A DNA stretch of 64,000 nt. Source: Gammaproteobacteria bacterium (GTDB lineage: Bacteria > Pseudomonadota > Gammaproteobacteria > UBA6429 > Thiohalophilaceae). Every line of letters begins with the position of its first letter. Positions within the stretch are counted from its first letter, which is position 1. A model generated the notes under the pieces. That model did not search any database. It saw nothing but the letters and a program-made list of their open reading frames with translations, and was not told where the DNA came from. Below are positions 55,459 through 64,000 of the stretch, piece after piece. Both the position numbers and the translations under genes were made by a program. The stretch covers positions 62,001 to 126,000 of the forward strand of contig JAJRZT010000082.1 in assembly GCA_024275115.1 (NCBI GenBank). Reading direction: 5' to 3'.

Positions 55459-57354
55459 TTATTTGGCAAGACTTAAATGCTTTTCATAGTGTTGATGCTT
55501 AAAAAAATGTTCAATTTGGGCGATTATATCAGAGCTAGAGAGTTTTGCCTCGCTTAATACTTCATCGCGGCTGCCATGAGCCTGAAATTTATCGGGTAGT
55601 CCCAGATTTAGTACCGGAATATTGCGGTGGTGGGCGAGTAAACATTCATTAACCGCGCTGCCTGCGCCGCCCATAACGGTGTTGTCTTCAATGGTCACGA
55701 GTAGCTGATGGGAATCGGCCAGTTTTAGAATCATTTTTTCATCGAGTGGTTTGATAAAACGCATATTGGTTAGGCTGGCGTTTAATACATCGGCCGCCGC
55801 GGTGGCTGAACTTAAAAGGGAACCGAACGACAAAATAGCGATGGATTCCCCTTTGCGTACGGCCTGAGCTTTACCCATAGGTATGGCCGCCATTTGTTGC
55901 TTAACCTTGATGCCCAGGCCAGTGCCACGCGGATACCGCACGGCGCAAGGACCATTGTGTTGATAGCCGGTGTAGAGCATTTGTCGGCATTCATTTTCAT
56001 CGGCTGCTGCCATAATGACCATATTGGGAATGCAGCGCAGATAGCTTAAATCAAACGTGCCGGCGTGGGTGGCGCCATCGGGCCCAACGATACCGGCGCG
56101 GTCAATGGCAAATAGCACAGGCAGATTTTGCAGCGCAACATCGTGTATTAGCTGGTCATAGCCACGCTGTAAAAAGGTGGAATAGATGGCCACAACCGGG
56201 TGCACGCCTTCGCAGGCTAAACCGGCCGCAAAAGTTACCGCATGTTGTTCGGCAATGCCCACATCAAAGTAACGTTCAGGGAAGCGTTTAGCAAAGTCGA
56301 CCAGACCGGAGCCTTCGCGCATGGCCGGTGTAACGGCGGCCAGTTTTGGGTCTTGTTCGGCCATATCGCAGATCCAGTCGCTGAATATTTGTGTGTAACT
56401 GGGACTGCTGGTGGGTTTGCTGGCGAGCTTGCCGGATTTGATGTCAAATTGCCCAACCCCATGATAAGTACAGGGATTTTCTTCTGCGGGCAAGTAGCCT
56501 TTGCCTTTTTTAGTGACAATGTGCAGAAATTGGGGGCCTTTTAAGTTGCGCAGATTTGTTAATGTGGCAACAAGGGTATCAATGTCATGGCCGTCAATCG
56601 GGCCAATGTAATTAAAGCCAAGTTCTTCGAATAAGGTACCGGGCACCACCATGCCTTTCACATGCTCCTCGGTTCGGCGCGCCAATTCCCATACGCTAGG
56701 CATGGCACTGAGGACTTTTTTACTGCCTTCTTTCATCCCTGCGTAAACTTTGCTGGACAGAACCCGCGCAAAGTAATTCGACATAGCGCCGACATTGGGT
56801 GAAATCGACATATCGTTGTCGTTTAAAATAACCAGTAAATTGGCATCTAAATCACCGGCGTGGTTTAGCGCTTCGAAGGCCATACCGGCGGTAAGCGCAC
56901 CATCACCGATAATGGCGGCCACATGGCGCTCATCGCCAGTTTGTTTGGCGGCAACGGCCATGCCGAGGGCGGCGCTGATAGACGTGCTGGAATGACCAAC
57001 ACCAAAGGTGTCATACGCACTTTCTCCGCGATTGGGAAAGCCGCTTAAGCCCCCTTTTTGGCGCAGGCTGGGCATTTGATTGCGGCGACCGGTGAGAATT
57101 TTATGTGGGTAGCTTTGGTGACCAACGTCCCAGACCAGGCGGTCGTTAGGGGTATCAAAAACGTAATGCAGGGCAACGGTGAGTTCAACTGTACCGAGGC
57201 CAGAAGATAAATGTCCACCGGTTTCACTGACGCTCTGGATGACACAATTTCTAAGTTCATCAGACACCTGGCGCAGTTTATCGGCTTTTAGCGCGCGCAA
57301 ATCCTGGGGATACTGAATGGTATCGAGCAGGGGAGTGGATGTTTTTGAAGTCAT
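55459..57354 (-). CDS. dxs: 1-deoxy-D-xylulose-5-phosphate synthase
   Basis: TPP-dependent first enzyme of the MEP isoprenoid pathway (631 aa). TPP motif [18 protein letters not shown]; transketolase-type regions [27 protein letters not shown] and RYPRGTG. It follows ispA and xseB on the same strand, as in most gammaproteobacteria, here with a 177-base gap. Confidence 0.97.
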   Translation of the reverse strand: MTSKTSTPLLDTIQYPQDLRALKADKLRQVSDELRNCVIQSVSETGGHLSSGLGTVELTVALHYVFDTPNDRLVWDVGHQSYPHKILTGRRNQMPSLRQKGGLSGFPNRGESAYDTFGVGHSSTSISAALGMAVAAKQTGDERHVAAIIGDGALTAGMAFEALNHAGDLDANLLVILNDNDMSISPNVGAMSNYFARVLSSKVYAGMKEGSKKVLSAMPSVWELARRTEEHVKGMVVPGTLFEELGFNYIGPIDGHDIDTLVATLTNLRNLKGPQFLHIVTKKGKGYLPAEENPCTYHGVGQFDIKSGKLASKPTSSPSYTQIFSDWICDMAEQDPKLAAVTPAMREGSGLVDFAKRFPERYFDVGIAEQHAVTFAAGLACEGVHPVVAIYSTFLQRGYDQLIHDVALQNLPVLFAIDRAGIVGPDGATHAGTFDLSYLRCIPNMVIMAAADENECRQMLYTGYQHNGPCAVRYPRGTGLGIKVKQQMAAIPMGKAQAVRKGESIAILSFGSLLSSATAAADVLNASLTNMRFIKPLDEKMILKLADSHQLLVTIEDNTVMGGAGSAVNECLLAHHRNIPVLNLGLPDKFQAHGSRDEVLSEAKLSSSDIIAQIEHFFKHQHYEKHLSLAK

Positions 57355-57531
57355 TTATGCGTCGCTGGTCTTTGTCTTTAATTCATAATCCTGTACCAAA
57401 CCGATCATGCGTTGTTTGGGCTGTTTATGCAAGGTGAACTTGGGTTTAACGGGGTGACAAATCAGCCATTTTATTGTTTGCAGGGTGGCTGTTAAGCGTT
57501 CATTTGAAAGATCAACAGACCCTGATATCCC

Positions 57532-58452
57532 CTAGTATTCCCGGCCAATAATATAAGCGGATAAGTCACGTAAAGTTTGTGCTTTGTCGTCAAACATATC
57601 TAAATGGGAAATCGCATCTTCGTGCAGCTCTAATGCAAGTTCTTTTGATTCGCTGAGCCCCAATATAGCAGGGTAGGTCGGTTTGTTGAGTGCGGCATCA
57701 GCACCCTGAGGTTTGCCGAGTGTTTCGGTGGGGGCTTCAATATCCAGAATATCATCATGCACCTGAAAGGCCAGCCCAACGCATTTACCATAATGATCCA
57801 GTGCCTGTAGCTGGGCATCGCTTACATCCGGCTGACAAAGTGCACCCAGTTGCACACTGGCGCGGATCAAGGCACCGGTTTTATGAATATGCATGTTTTC
57901 AAGTTCTGCAATATTGAGTTTTTTGCCGACCGATTCCAAATCAATGGCCTGCCCTCCTGCCATGCCATGCGAGCCACTGGCGGCGGCCAGGATTTCCGTC
58001 ATTTTAAGGACGTTTTCGGCGGGTAAGAATTTTTTTGAGCGGGTAAGTATTTGAAAAGCCAGAGGCTGCAAGGCATCCCCGGCCAGAATGGCCATCGCCT
58101 CGCCATAGCGGATATGGCAGGTCGGCTGGCCACGGCGCAAATCATCGTCGTCCATTGCGGGTAAGTCGTCATGTATTAGCGAATAAGCATGGATCATTTC
58201 GACTGCGCAGGCGGGGTTGTCCAGTACGTTCTTGTCAGCATTAAGGCATTGGCCAACGGCATAAACCAGCACGGGGCGAATGCGTTTGCCGCCCAAAAGA
58301 ACCGAGCTGCGCATGGCCTGGTGCAAGGTTGCCGGTTGAATTTTAGCTTTTGGTAAACGCTTTTCTAATGCACTGTTGACACGCTGCTGCCAGTCAGACA
58401 TGGATTCTTTTAACGACATTACTTTCTCGGCTGTTTCTGGTTTAGAGGGCAT
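57532..58452 (-). CDS. ispA: Farnesyl diphosphate synthase (short-chain prenyl transferase)
   Basis: Condenses isopentenyl and dimethylallyl diphosphate to farnesyl diphosphate (about 306 aa). First aspartate-rich motif DDLPAMDDDDLRRG, second motif DDILD, and GGKRIRPVLVYA near the N-terminus. The start is uncertain: ATG at 58452 lies 4 bases after the xseB stop; ATG at 58419 or 58398 would also leave the full catalytic domain. Confidence 0.94.
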   Translation of the reverse strand: MPSKPETAEKVMSLKESMSDWQQRVNSALEKRLPKAKIQPATLHQAMRSSVLLGGKRIRPVLVYAVGQCLNADKNVLDNPACAVEMIHAYSLIHDDLPAMDDDDLRRGQPTCHIRYGEAMAILAGDALQPLAFQILTRSKKFLPAENVLKMTEILAAASGSHGMAGGQAIDLESVGKKLNIAELENMHIHKTGALIRASVQLGALCQPDVSDAQLQALDHYGKCVGLAFQVHDDILDIEAPTETLGKPQGADAALNKPTYPAILGLSESKELALELHEDAISHLDMFDDKAQTLRDLSAYIIGREY

Positions 58453-58456
58453 AGGG

Positions 58457-58723
58457 CTAGTCTTGATTTTCTTCAAATACTTCAAGTTTCGCTTGTTCAG
58501 ATTTGCCGATTAAAATTTGTACTTTTTGCTCCGCTTCCTTCAGTGCGCTCTGGCACTGGCGGGTGAGTTCTACGCCACGCTCAAATTGTTTTAAAGAGTC
58601 TTCAAGGGACATATCGCCTTGCTCCATTGTTTCAACCAGCGTTTCCAGCTCATTTAAGGCTTTTTCAAAATCAAGCGGCTTTGTTTTATTAGTGGTTGTT
58701 TTTTTTGATGTTTTTTTAGGCAT
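58457..58723 (-). CDS. xseB: Exodeoxyribonuclease VII small subunit
   Basis: An 88-aa helical subunit of the single-strand exonuclease. Typical DFEKALNELETLVETMEQGDMSLEDSLKQFERGV pattern (residues about 18-51), with a Lys/Thr-rich N-terminal tail. First gene of xseB-ispA-dxs. Confidence 0.94.
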   Translation of the reverse strand: MPKKTSKKTTTNKTKPLDFEKALNELETLVETMEQGDMSLEDSLKQFERGVELTRQCQSALKEAEQKVQILIGKSEQAKLEVFEENQD

Positions 58724-58853
58724 TGGGCTAATTCTGGGTACGTTAAGTCATTTAGTTTCAAGCGGCTATCTTAACGCTAAATGCTATTTATTCATAATTT
58801 TTGGCGATGTTCAAAATGGATGCTCTATAATTCTACCGTGAGGAATGAATTTA

Positions 58854-60017
58854 ATGATGCTTAAAAGAAGTTTTATTTTGTATTCACTGGTTTTGTATTC
58901 AGTGGCCGCCAGCCTGTTTTTTGTGGGTGGGGCGTTTGCTCAGCCACAGCAGTTTACTCAATCCAGTCAAAACCATGCGACAGTTTCAGATTACCAGTAC
59001 ACCTTTAGAAATTTATCGGGGCAGCGGGAGGTATTAAAGTTCACGCTGGATAAACATTATATTCAGCGATCTAAAAACCGCTTTAGCGACAGTAAACGGC
59101 GTGCATTATTTAAAAAAGCAAAAAAAGTCTCTGATACTATTTATGGAGAACTACAGGCTAAATACAATGATCGTTTAAAGGCTGAGTACAGCCGCTATTT
59201 GACAGCAGAAGGAAAACAACTGCCTGATGGATTTAAACTTGAAATCAAAAAGGCACAGGCGGGTTGGCAACTTTCATATAAGGGTTATTTTTCACAAAAA
59301 CAGGTAAAGCGCATTATTACTGCATTTAGAAAGGGTGCAGACAGCCAGTGGGCGCACTTGAGTCAGGCGAATAAAAAGGCGTATCAGCAGGAAAGCCAGC
59401 AATTAATCACTGATACTGTGCCGCAACTGTATAAGCAACATTTTTATATTGCCAGGCGAAATAAAGCAAATCAAAGTATTCTTGAAGTTAGAATTGACTT
59501 TGCACAGGTTATTGTTGAAGAAACGCTGGCTATTCGCCCGCTGGCAAAGGCTATCGCTGATAAAACGCGAGGGCTGTCTGATAGAGAGGTGATTGCGTAT
59601 GCGTTGCGTTTTTTGCAACGGATACCGTATGATAATTTAAAATCACGAAATGCGATGGGCTCAATAGGTTTTGTTGCGCCGTTAACGCTTATTGATATTA
59701 ATAAAGGCGATTGCGATACAAAATCAGCGGCGCTGGCGGCCTTAATCAGAAATCTGTTACCCAATGTTGGCATGGCGATGGTACTGGTGCCTGGTCATGC
59801 TTTTCTGGCGCTGGATATCCCGGCTAAAAACAGTGATTCGACTATCACTGTTAATGGGCGGAACTATGTTGTTGTTGAACCTACTGGGCCGGCACTTTCA
59901 CCGGTTGGGCGGGCGCATTCCAATTCACACCCGTATTTGACGGTAGATACGGACCAGATTAAATATTTGCTTAATATTCCAGGGGGTAATGAAAACAATA
60001 TTGCGAGTGTGTTTTAA
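58854..60017 (+). CDS. Periplasmic transglutaminase-like cysteine protein
   Basis: A 387-aa exported protein I cannot name. Signal peptide about 1-29 (ends GAFAQ). A Lys- and Gln-rich region (about 60-215) follows. The C-terminal part carries a transglutaminase-like Cys-His-acid arrangement: C287 in KGDCDTKSAALAAL, H315 in VPGHAFLALD, and E342 in VVEPTG. That fold in bacteria is usually a protease or peptide ligase; which is not clear. The ATG at 58854 is chosen for its spacing from GTGAGG at 58838-58843; ATGs at 58845 and 58857 are alternatives. It is divergent from xseB. Confidence 0.7.
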   Translation: MMLKRSFILYSLVLYSVAASLFFVGGAFAQPQQFTQSSQNHATVSDYQYTFRNLSGQREVLKFTLDKHYIQRSKNRFSDSKRRALFKKAKKVSDTIYGELQAKYNDRLKAEYSRYLTAEGKQLPDGFKLEIKKAQAGWQLSYKGYFSQKQVKRIITAFRKGADSQWAHLSQANKKAYQQESQQLITDTVPQLYKQHFYIARRNKANQSILEVRIDFAQVIVEETLAIRPLAKAIADKTRGLSDREVIAYALRFLQRIPYDNLKSRNAMGSIGFVAPLTLIDINKGDCDTKSAALAALIRNLLPNVGMAMVLVPGHAFLALDIPAKNSDSTITVNGRNYVVVEPTGPALSPVGRAHSNSHPYLTVDTDQIKYLLNIPGGNENNIASVF

Positions 60018-60195
60018 GGTTGAATATAATTCCTGTGCTATGTGCCGTCTGATAAAATATTAAGCAGTTGAGTAAGCCCTGTTTCGAACAGTAATCCTAA
60101 ATCTCTTTCTTTTAATAACAGGTCATTTACTTATTGTATGAATTCAGGCTTTAAATATGTCAGAATAGGCGTAAATAATAAAAAGGTTATATGTT

Positions 60196-61518
60196 ATTTC
60201 TCAGTCAGGCCCTAACATCATTGCTCGCCCAGAGCATAATATCTCGCGCAAGGATATATCGAAAAGCGCGCTGAAGGTTTTGTATACCCTGAAAGATGCG
60301 AATTACGAAGGCTATCTAGTGGGTGGGTGTGTGCGTGACTTATTGCTAGGGCACCACCCCAAAGATTTTGATGTGGCAACCAATGCAACGCCTGAACAGG
60401 TTAAGGCCTTATTTCGCAATAGCCGTATTATTGGCCGTCGTTTCCAGATTGTGCATGTGCGTTTTGGTCGTGAAATTATCGAAGTGACCACCTTCAGGGG
60501 GCCGCATGATGGTGAAAACACGCAGCATGTGTCGGATGAAGGCATGTTATTGCGGGATAATGTATACGGTACCTTAGAACAGGATGCCTGGCGGCGGGAT
60601 TTTACCATTAATGCCCTGTATTACACGGTTAAAGACTTTTCGCTGGTTGATTACACCCACGGCATGGATGATTTGCGCTCTAAAACCATTCGTATGATTG
60701 GTGACCCGGAGGTGCGTTTTAAGGAAGATCCGGTTCGAATGCTGCGAGCCATTCGTTTTGCCGGTAAATTGAATTTTAAAATACAGCACGATGATGAGGT
60801 TTCCATAAAAAAAGCACTGGATGAAAATATTCATTTGCTTGAAGCGGTTTCGTCAGCTCGTTTGTTCGATGAAGTACTTAAGTTATTTATGAGCGGGTAT
60901 GCAAAGGCCGTTTATGAGTTACTGCTTAAAGAAGATATTTACCGTCGGTTGTTCCCTTTTGAGCAGGCTGTTGATACTGAATTTTATGTTGAATTTGTAA
61001 AGCAAGGTCTGGTGAATACCGATATACGTATTCAGCAGGAGAAACCCGTTACACCGGCCTTTTTATTCGCTGTTTTATTATGGCCGGAGGTAGAGGTTTT
61101 AAGTAAAAAACTTGAATCACAGGATATGCCTGTTATTCAGGCGATTAACATTGCCGGGCAGGAAGTAATAGAAAAAGTGAATGCACGGATCACCATCCCA
61201 AAACGCTTTCGCTATATGATGCGGGATATATGGGCACTTCAGGTTCGTTTGCCTAACCGTGCTGGTCGGCGTGCGTATAAACTGCTGGAACAGAAACGCT
61301 TCCGTGCGGGTTATGACTTTTTACTATTGCGCAGTCAGGTGCTTAACAAGGCAGTCAATGAATCCGATATTACCTGCTCAACGGCAACTGCGCTGGCAGA
61401 ACTTGCAGAGTGGTGGACGCAATTTCAGGCAGAGCCTGAAGCGGGTCGGAAGTCAATGCTCAATGCATTACCACAGGCAAAACCAAAGCGTAGAAAAAAA
61501 ACAAAAAAACACGCTTAA
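60196..61518 (+). CDS. pcnB: Poly(A) polymerase I, probable ATT start
   Basis: Adds 3' poly(A) tails that speed RNA decay (440 aa from 60196). Nucleotidyltransferase motifs: LVGGCVRDLLLG, KDFDVATNA, RRDFTINALYY, RFKEDPVRMLRAIRFAGKL; basic C-terminus PKRRKKTKKHA. The first standard start, TTG 60280, begins inside the conserved domain. In-frame codons upstream encode ARPEHNISRKDISKSALKVL, which matches the known PcnB N-terminus. There is no ATG, GTG or TTG between the in-frame stop at 60172 and 60280. ATT at 60196 has AAAAGG (60181-60186) 9 bases upstream. E. coli pcnB is known to start at AUU. Confidence 0.93.
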   Translation: MSQSGPNIIARPEHNISRKDISKSALKVLYTLKDANYEGYLVGGCVRDLLLGHHPKDFDVATNATPEQVKALFRNSRIIGRRFQIVHVRFGREIIEVTTFRGPHDGENTQHVSDEGMLLRDNVYGTLEQDAWRRDFTINALYYTVKDFSLVDYTHGMDDLRSKTIRMIGDPEVRFKEDPVRMLRAIRFAGKLNFKIQHDDEVSIKKALDENIHLLEAVSSARLFDEVLKLFMSGYAKAVYELLLKEDIYRRLFPFEQAVDTEFYVEFVKQGLVNTDIRIQQEKPVTPAFLFAVLLWPEVEVLSKKLESQDMPVIQAINIAGQEVIEKVNARITIPKRFRYMMRDIWALQVRLPNRAGRRAYKLLEQKRFRAGYDFLLLRSQVLNKAVNESDITCSTATALAELAEWWTQFQAEPEAGRKSMLNALPQAKPKRRKKTKKHA

Positions 61519-61553
61519 GCTATGTGTAAGAAAAAAGAAAAAAGAACTTTATT

Positions 61554-62081
61554 ATGCAAGTAAGTGCGTACATTGGGCTTGGCAGCAATATCGATAACCC
61601 ATTATCACAGGTAAAGTCTGCGATTAAGGAATTGAATGCATACAAAGATATTGGCGTGGATGCCGCGTCCAATATTTACAGGAGCAAGCCGTTAAAAATA
61701 ATAACGGCAGAAGAAACGCAACAGCCCGATTATATTAATGCTGTGGTACGTATACATACCAGCCTGCCTCCCATTGAATTACTCGATATATTACAGGCGA
61801 TAGAAAAGAAACATAAGCGTGTAAAGGAATATCACTGGGGGCCTCGCAGCCTGGATCTGGATATTTTGTTGTACTCTGATTTAATTTTAACATCCGAACG
61901 TCTGACTATTCCTCATAAAGAATTAACACAACGCGACTTTGTGGTTTATCCTTTAAATGATATTGCCCCCGAGCTGGATATTCCTATGCATGGTAAGCTT
62001 GAAAATATACTGCTCAGCATTTCAAAAGATAATCTGGTTTTTATCGAGCGATATGTGGATGTTGGGGGAGTAATACTATGA
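61554..62081 (+). CDS. folK: HPPK: 6-hydroxymethyl-7,8-dihydropterin pyrophosphokinase
   Basis: Folate pathway kinase (175 aa). Motifs: AYIGLGSNIDNP, RSKPL near 42, and the signature WGPRSLDLDILLYSD. It follows pcnB by 35 bases, the usual order. Its last bases overlap the start of the deoxynucleoside kinase gene (ATGA). Confidence 0.96.
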   Translation: MQVSAYIGLGSNIDNPLSQVKSAIKELNAYKDIGVDAASNIYRSKPLKIITAEETQQPDYINAVVRIHTSLPPIELLDILQAIEKKHKRVKEYHWGPRSLDLDILLYSDLILTSERLTIPHKELTQRDFVVYPLNDIAPELDIPMHGKLENILLSISKDNLVFIERYVDVGGVIL

Positions 62082-62728
62082 GGGTAAAGCATCTTAAATA
62101 CGTTGTCATTGATGGCCCGATTGGTGTCGGTAAAACAACACTGGCTAAAAAATTAGCAACCAGCTTTGGTTCAGATTTAATTCTGGAAGGGCCCGAAGAT
62201 AACCCATTTCTTGAGCGTTTTTACCGTGACCCGAAAGGGGCGGCATTTCAGACGCAATTATTTTTTTTGTTCCAGCGTGCAAAACAATTACAGGACATTA
62301 ATCAAGGCGATATGTTTCAGCCTGTGCGTGTTGCCGATTATTTAATGGAAAAGGACAGGTTGTTTGCCGAGCTTACGCTGGATGCGGAAGAATATAAATT
62401 ATATTTACAGGTGTATGAACATGTAACAGTAAATATGCCCGTACCGGATTTAGTTATCTACCTTCAGGCGCCAGTTTCGATTTTAAAAAAACGTATTGCA
62501 CATCGTGGCCGCCATTATGAAAAGACCATGAGCCTGGCTTATTTGAGAAAATTAGGTGAAGGTTACGCGCGTTTTTTCCATGACTATAATGAGTCACCAT
62601 TATTAATTGTTAATGCCGAAGATATGAATTTTGCTGAAAATGAGCTGGATTACCAGCAATTACTGGCACAAATATCAAAACCACAACGCGGTAGGCAGTA
62701 TTTTAACCCTCTACCAAACAGTCTTTAA
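62078..62728 (+). CDS. Deoxynucleoside kinase (dAK/dGK type)
   Basis: A 216-aa salvage kinase that phosphorylates deoxynucleosides. P-loop DGPIGVGKTTLAKKL near the N-terminus; EKDRLFAEL at the position of the ERS/DRS motif; lid arginines in KRIAHRGRHYEK. Substrate preference (adenosine or guanosine) cannot be read. It overlaps folK by 4 bases and sits between folK and panB, where E. coli has none. Confidence 0.9.
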   Translation: MRVKHLKYVVIDGPIGVGKTTLAKKLATSFGSDLILEGPEDNPFLERFYRDPKGAAFQTQLFFLFQRAKQLQDINQGDMFQPVRVADYLMEKDRLFAELTLDAEEYKLYLQVYEHVTVNMPVPDLVIYLQAPVSILKKRIAHRGRHYEKTMSLAYLRKLGEGYARFFHDYNESPLLIVNAEDMNFAENELDYQQLLAQISKPQRGRQYFNPLPNSL

Positions 62729-62787
62729 TTTTCTATGCGCTTAAAAAATGCTAAAATTGCTTGTCAATTTATATAGCGGAGATAGCC

Positions 62788-63618
62788 ATCAGTTATTCAA
62801 GCTCTACCCCCTTAGCTCGTATTCGCAGCATGAAATCACAAGGCGAAAAGATTGCAATGCTAACCTCATATGATGCGAGTTTTACAACGCGTATTGAGCA
62901 AGCCGGTGCCGACGTGATTTTAGTCGGGGATTCGCTTGGTGCCGTTATTCATGGTCAGGCTACAACTTTGTCTGTCACTATGGACGACATGCTGTACCAC
63001 ATGCACCATGTCGCACATGCACGGCAACAAACTTTATTGATAGGTGATATGCCCTATCATAGCTATGAAGATAAACACACGGCATTAGAAAATGCAAAAC
63101 GTTTGATGGATGCCGGTGCGGATATGGTTAAACTCGAAGGCGCGGGTTTAGGTGCCGGTTCTATTTCAGAATCGATTGAACACATTATCAATAACCGTAT
63201 TCCTGTTTGTGGGCACCTGGGTTTATTGCCTCAGTCGGTCGAAGAATTAGGCGGTTATAAAGTACAGGGGCGTGAACAGTCTGCCGCAGAACAAATGCTG
63301 GCCGATGCAAAACACCTTGAGTCAATCGGTGTGGATATGGTTGTACTGGAATGTATACCCGCTGCATTGGGTAAAGCAATATCAAACGCCATTAACATTC
63401 CAACGATTGGTATTGGTGCGGGTGTGGACTGTGATGGGCAGGTGCTGGTGCTTTATGATTTACTCGGGATCACACCGGGCAAGTTACCGAAGTTTGTAAA
63501 AGATTTTCTGGCAACAGCAACGGCAGGCAACAAAGAAAATTTAATTGTGAATGCGATTAAGGATTTTATTGTTGCGGTAAAAGAAAATCGTTTCCCAACA
63601 GCAGAACAGAGTTATTAA
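62788..63618 (+). CDS. panB: 3-methyl-2-oxobutanoate hydroxymethyltransferase, start unclear
   Basis: First enzyme of pantothenate synthesis, making ketopantoate (about 276 aa). Motifs: [57 protein letters not shown]. Start problem: ATG 62830 has no ribosome site and would remove the conserved LARIRSMK helix; TTG 62761 also lacks a ribosome site. GCGGAG at 62776-62781 points to the codon ATC at 62788 (6-base gap). panC follows. Confidence 0.93.
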   Translation: MSYSSSTPLARIRSMKSQGEKIAMLTSYDASFTTRIEQAGADVILVGDSLGAVIHGQATTLSVTMDDMLYHMHHVAHARQQTLLIGDMPYHSYEDKHTALENAKRLMDAGADMVKLEGAGLGAGSISESIEHIINNRIPVCGHLGLLPQSVEELGGYKVQGREQSAAEQMLADAKHLESIGVDMVVLECIPAALGKAISNAINIPTIGIGAGVDCDGQVLVLYDLLGITPGKLPKFVKDFLATATAGNKENLIVNAIKDFIVAVKENRFPTAEQSY

Positions 63619-63643
63619 TGACCGGCCGTGTTGCTTTTTCAAT

Positions 63644-64000
63644 ATGACGAACATAATTAAAAGCATCAGTGCCATGCAGGCATGGAGTAATGCCTGTCGT
63701 GCTAAAGGTGAAAGCCTGTCTTTTGTTCCTACCATGGGAAATTTGCACGAAGGGCATTTAGCTCTTGTTGAGGCAGCAAAAAAAATGGCCGATAAGGTCG
63801 TTGTAAGCATTTATGTGAACCCAATGCAGTTTGGCGAAAACGAAGACTTCGATAAATACCCGCGCACCGAGCAACAAGATCTTGAACAGCTACAGCAAAA
63901 GCAGGTAGATGTAGTTTTTATGCCCGATTCGGCTGAAATGTACCCGCCCGATCAAACCATTGACTATATAGCCGTACCTGATTTTGCCACCGAGCTGGAA
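63644..64000 (+). CDS. panC: Pantothenate synthetase, cut by the window end
   Basis: First 119 residues of the ligase joining pantoate and beta-alanine. Nucleotidyltransferase motif [15 protein letters not shown] and [23 protein letters not shown] are visible. The start ATG at 63644 lies 25 bases after panB. The frame is open to the last base of the window. Confidence 0.95.
   Translation, partial: MTNIIKSISAMQAWSNACRAKGESLSFVPTMGNLHEGHLALVEAAKKMADKVVVSIYVNPMQFGENEDFDKYPRTEQQDLEQLQQKQVDVVFMPDSAEMYPPDQTIDYIAVPDFATELE

Overview
The window looks like a chromosomal segment of a free-living, motile gammaproteobacterium that probably oxidises reduced sulfur. The gammaproteobacterial assignment rests on gene order: gcvR-bcp beside dapA-bamC-purC, nrdR-ribD-ribE-ribBA-ribH-nusB-thiL-pgpA after glyA, efp with epmA and epmB, dxs-ispA-xseB, and pcnB-folK-panB-panC. 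A soxB gene points to thiosulfate oxidation. Two methyl-accepting chemotaxis proteins, a CheX phosphatase and a FimX-like protein point to flagellar and/or twitching motility. Base composition is moderate and even. I see no rRNA or tRNA gene, CRISPR array, prophage or intact insertion sequence.

Region by region. 0-6.6 kb: a ZIP metal transporter, a membrane-anchored FMN glutamate-synthase-like protein, clpB behind a sigma-32-type promoter with a hairpin-rich leader, cheX, and a small membrane protein. 6.8-13.8 kb: msrPQ (repair of periplasmic methionine sulfoxide), soxB, hemH, a Met-rich DUF2914 secreted protein, and a block of dispersed repeats. 13.8-22.5 kb: ettA, a PAS-type chemoreceptor, a LysR regulator with a coupled PerM-type transporter, a PIN-PhoH protein, bcp and gcvR. 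22.8-33.1 kb: dapA-bamC-MBL hydrolase-purC, a second chemoreceptor, and parE-parC. 33.1-42.5 kb: a signalling section with a class III adenylate cyclase overlapping a lipoprotein gene, an M48 protease, a DUF1015 protein, and a fimX-like gene beside a PilZ-like gene. 42.6-46.7 kb: the EF-P beta-lysylation set (epmB, efp, epmA), then glyA. 46.9-53 kb: nrdR, riboflavin synthesis, nusB, thiL, pgpA. 53-60 kb: two secreted or membrane proteins, folE2-queD, dxs-ispA-xseB, and a periplasmic transglutaminase-like protein. 60-64 kb: pcnB, folK, a deoxynucleoside kinase, panB, and panC cut by the window end.

Most genes are core housekeeping. The unusual material lies in start sites and non-coding DNA. 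pcnB has no ATG, GTG or TTG that would include its conserved N-terminus, but has a well-spaced ATT, as in E. coli pcnB; panB shows a similar problem with an ATC. Three dispersed repeat families occur in intergenic DNA: a multi-hairpin element (A), long inverted-repeat elements (B, one copy with perfect 34-bp arms) and short palindromes (C). A and C copies are nested inside B copies. The full-length A copy forms the leader of clpB.
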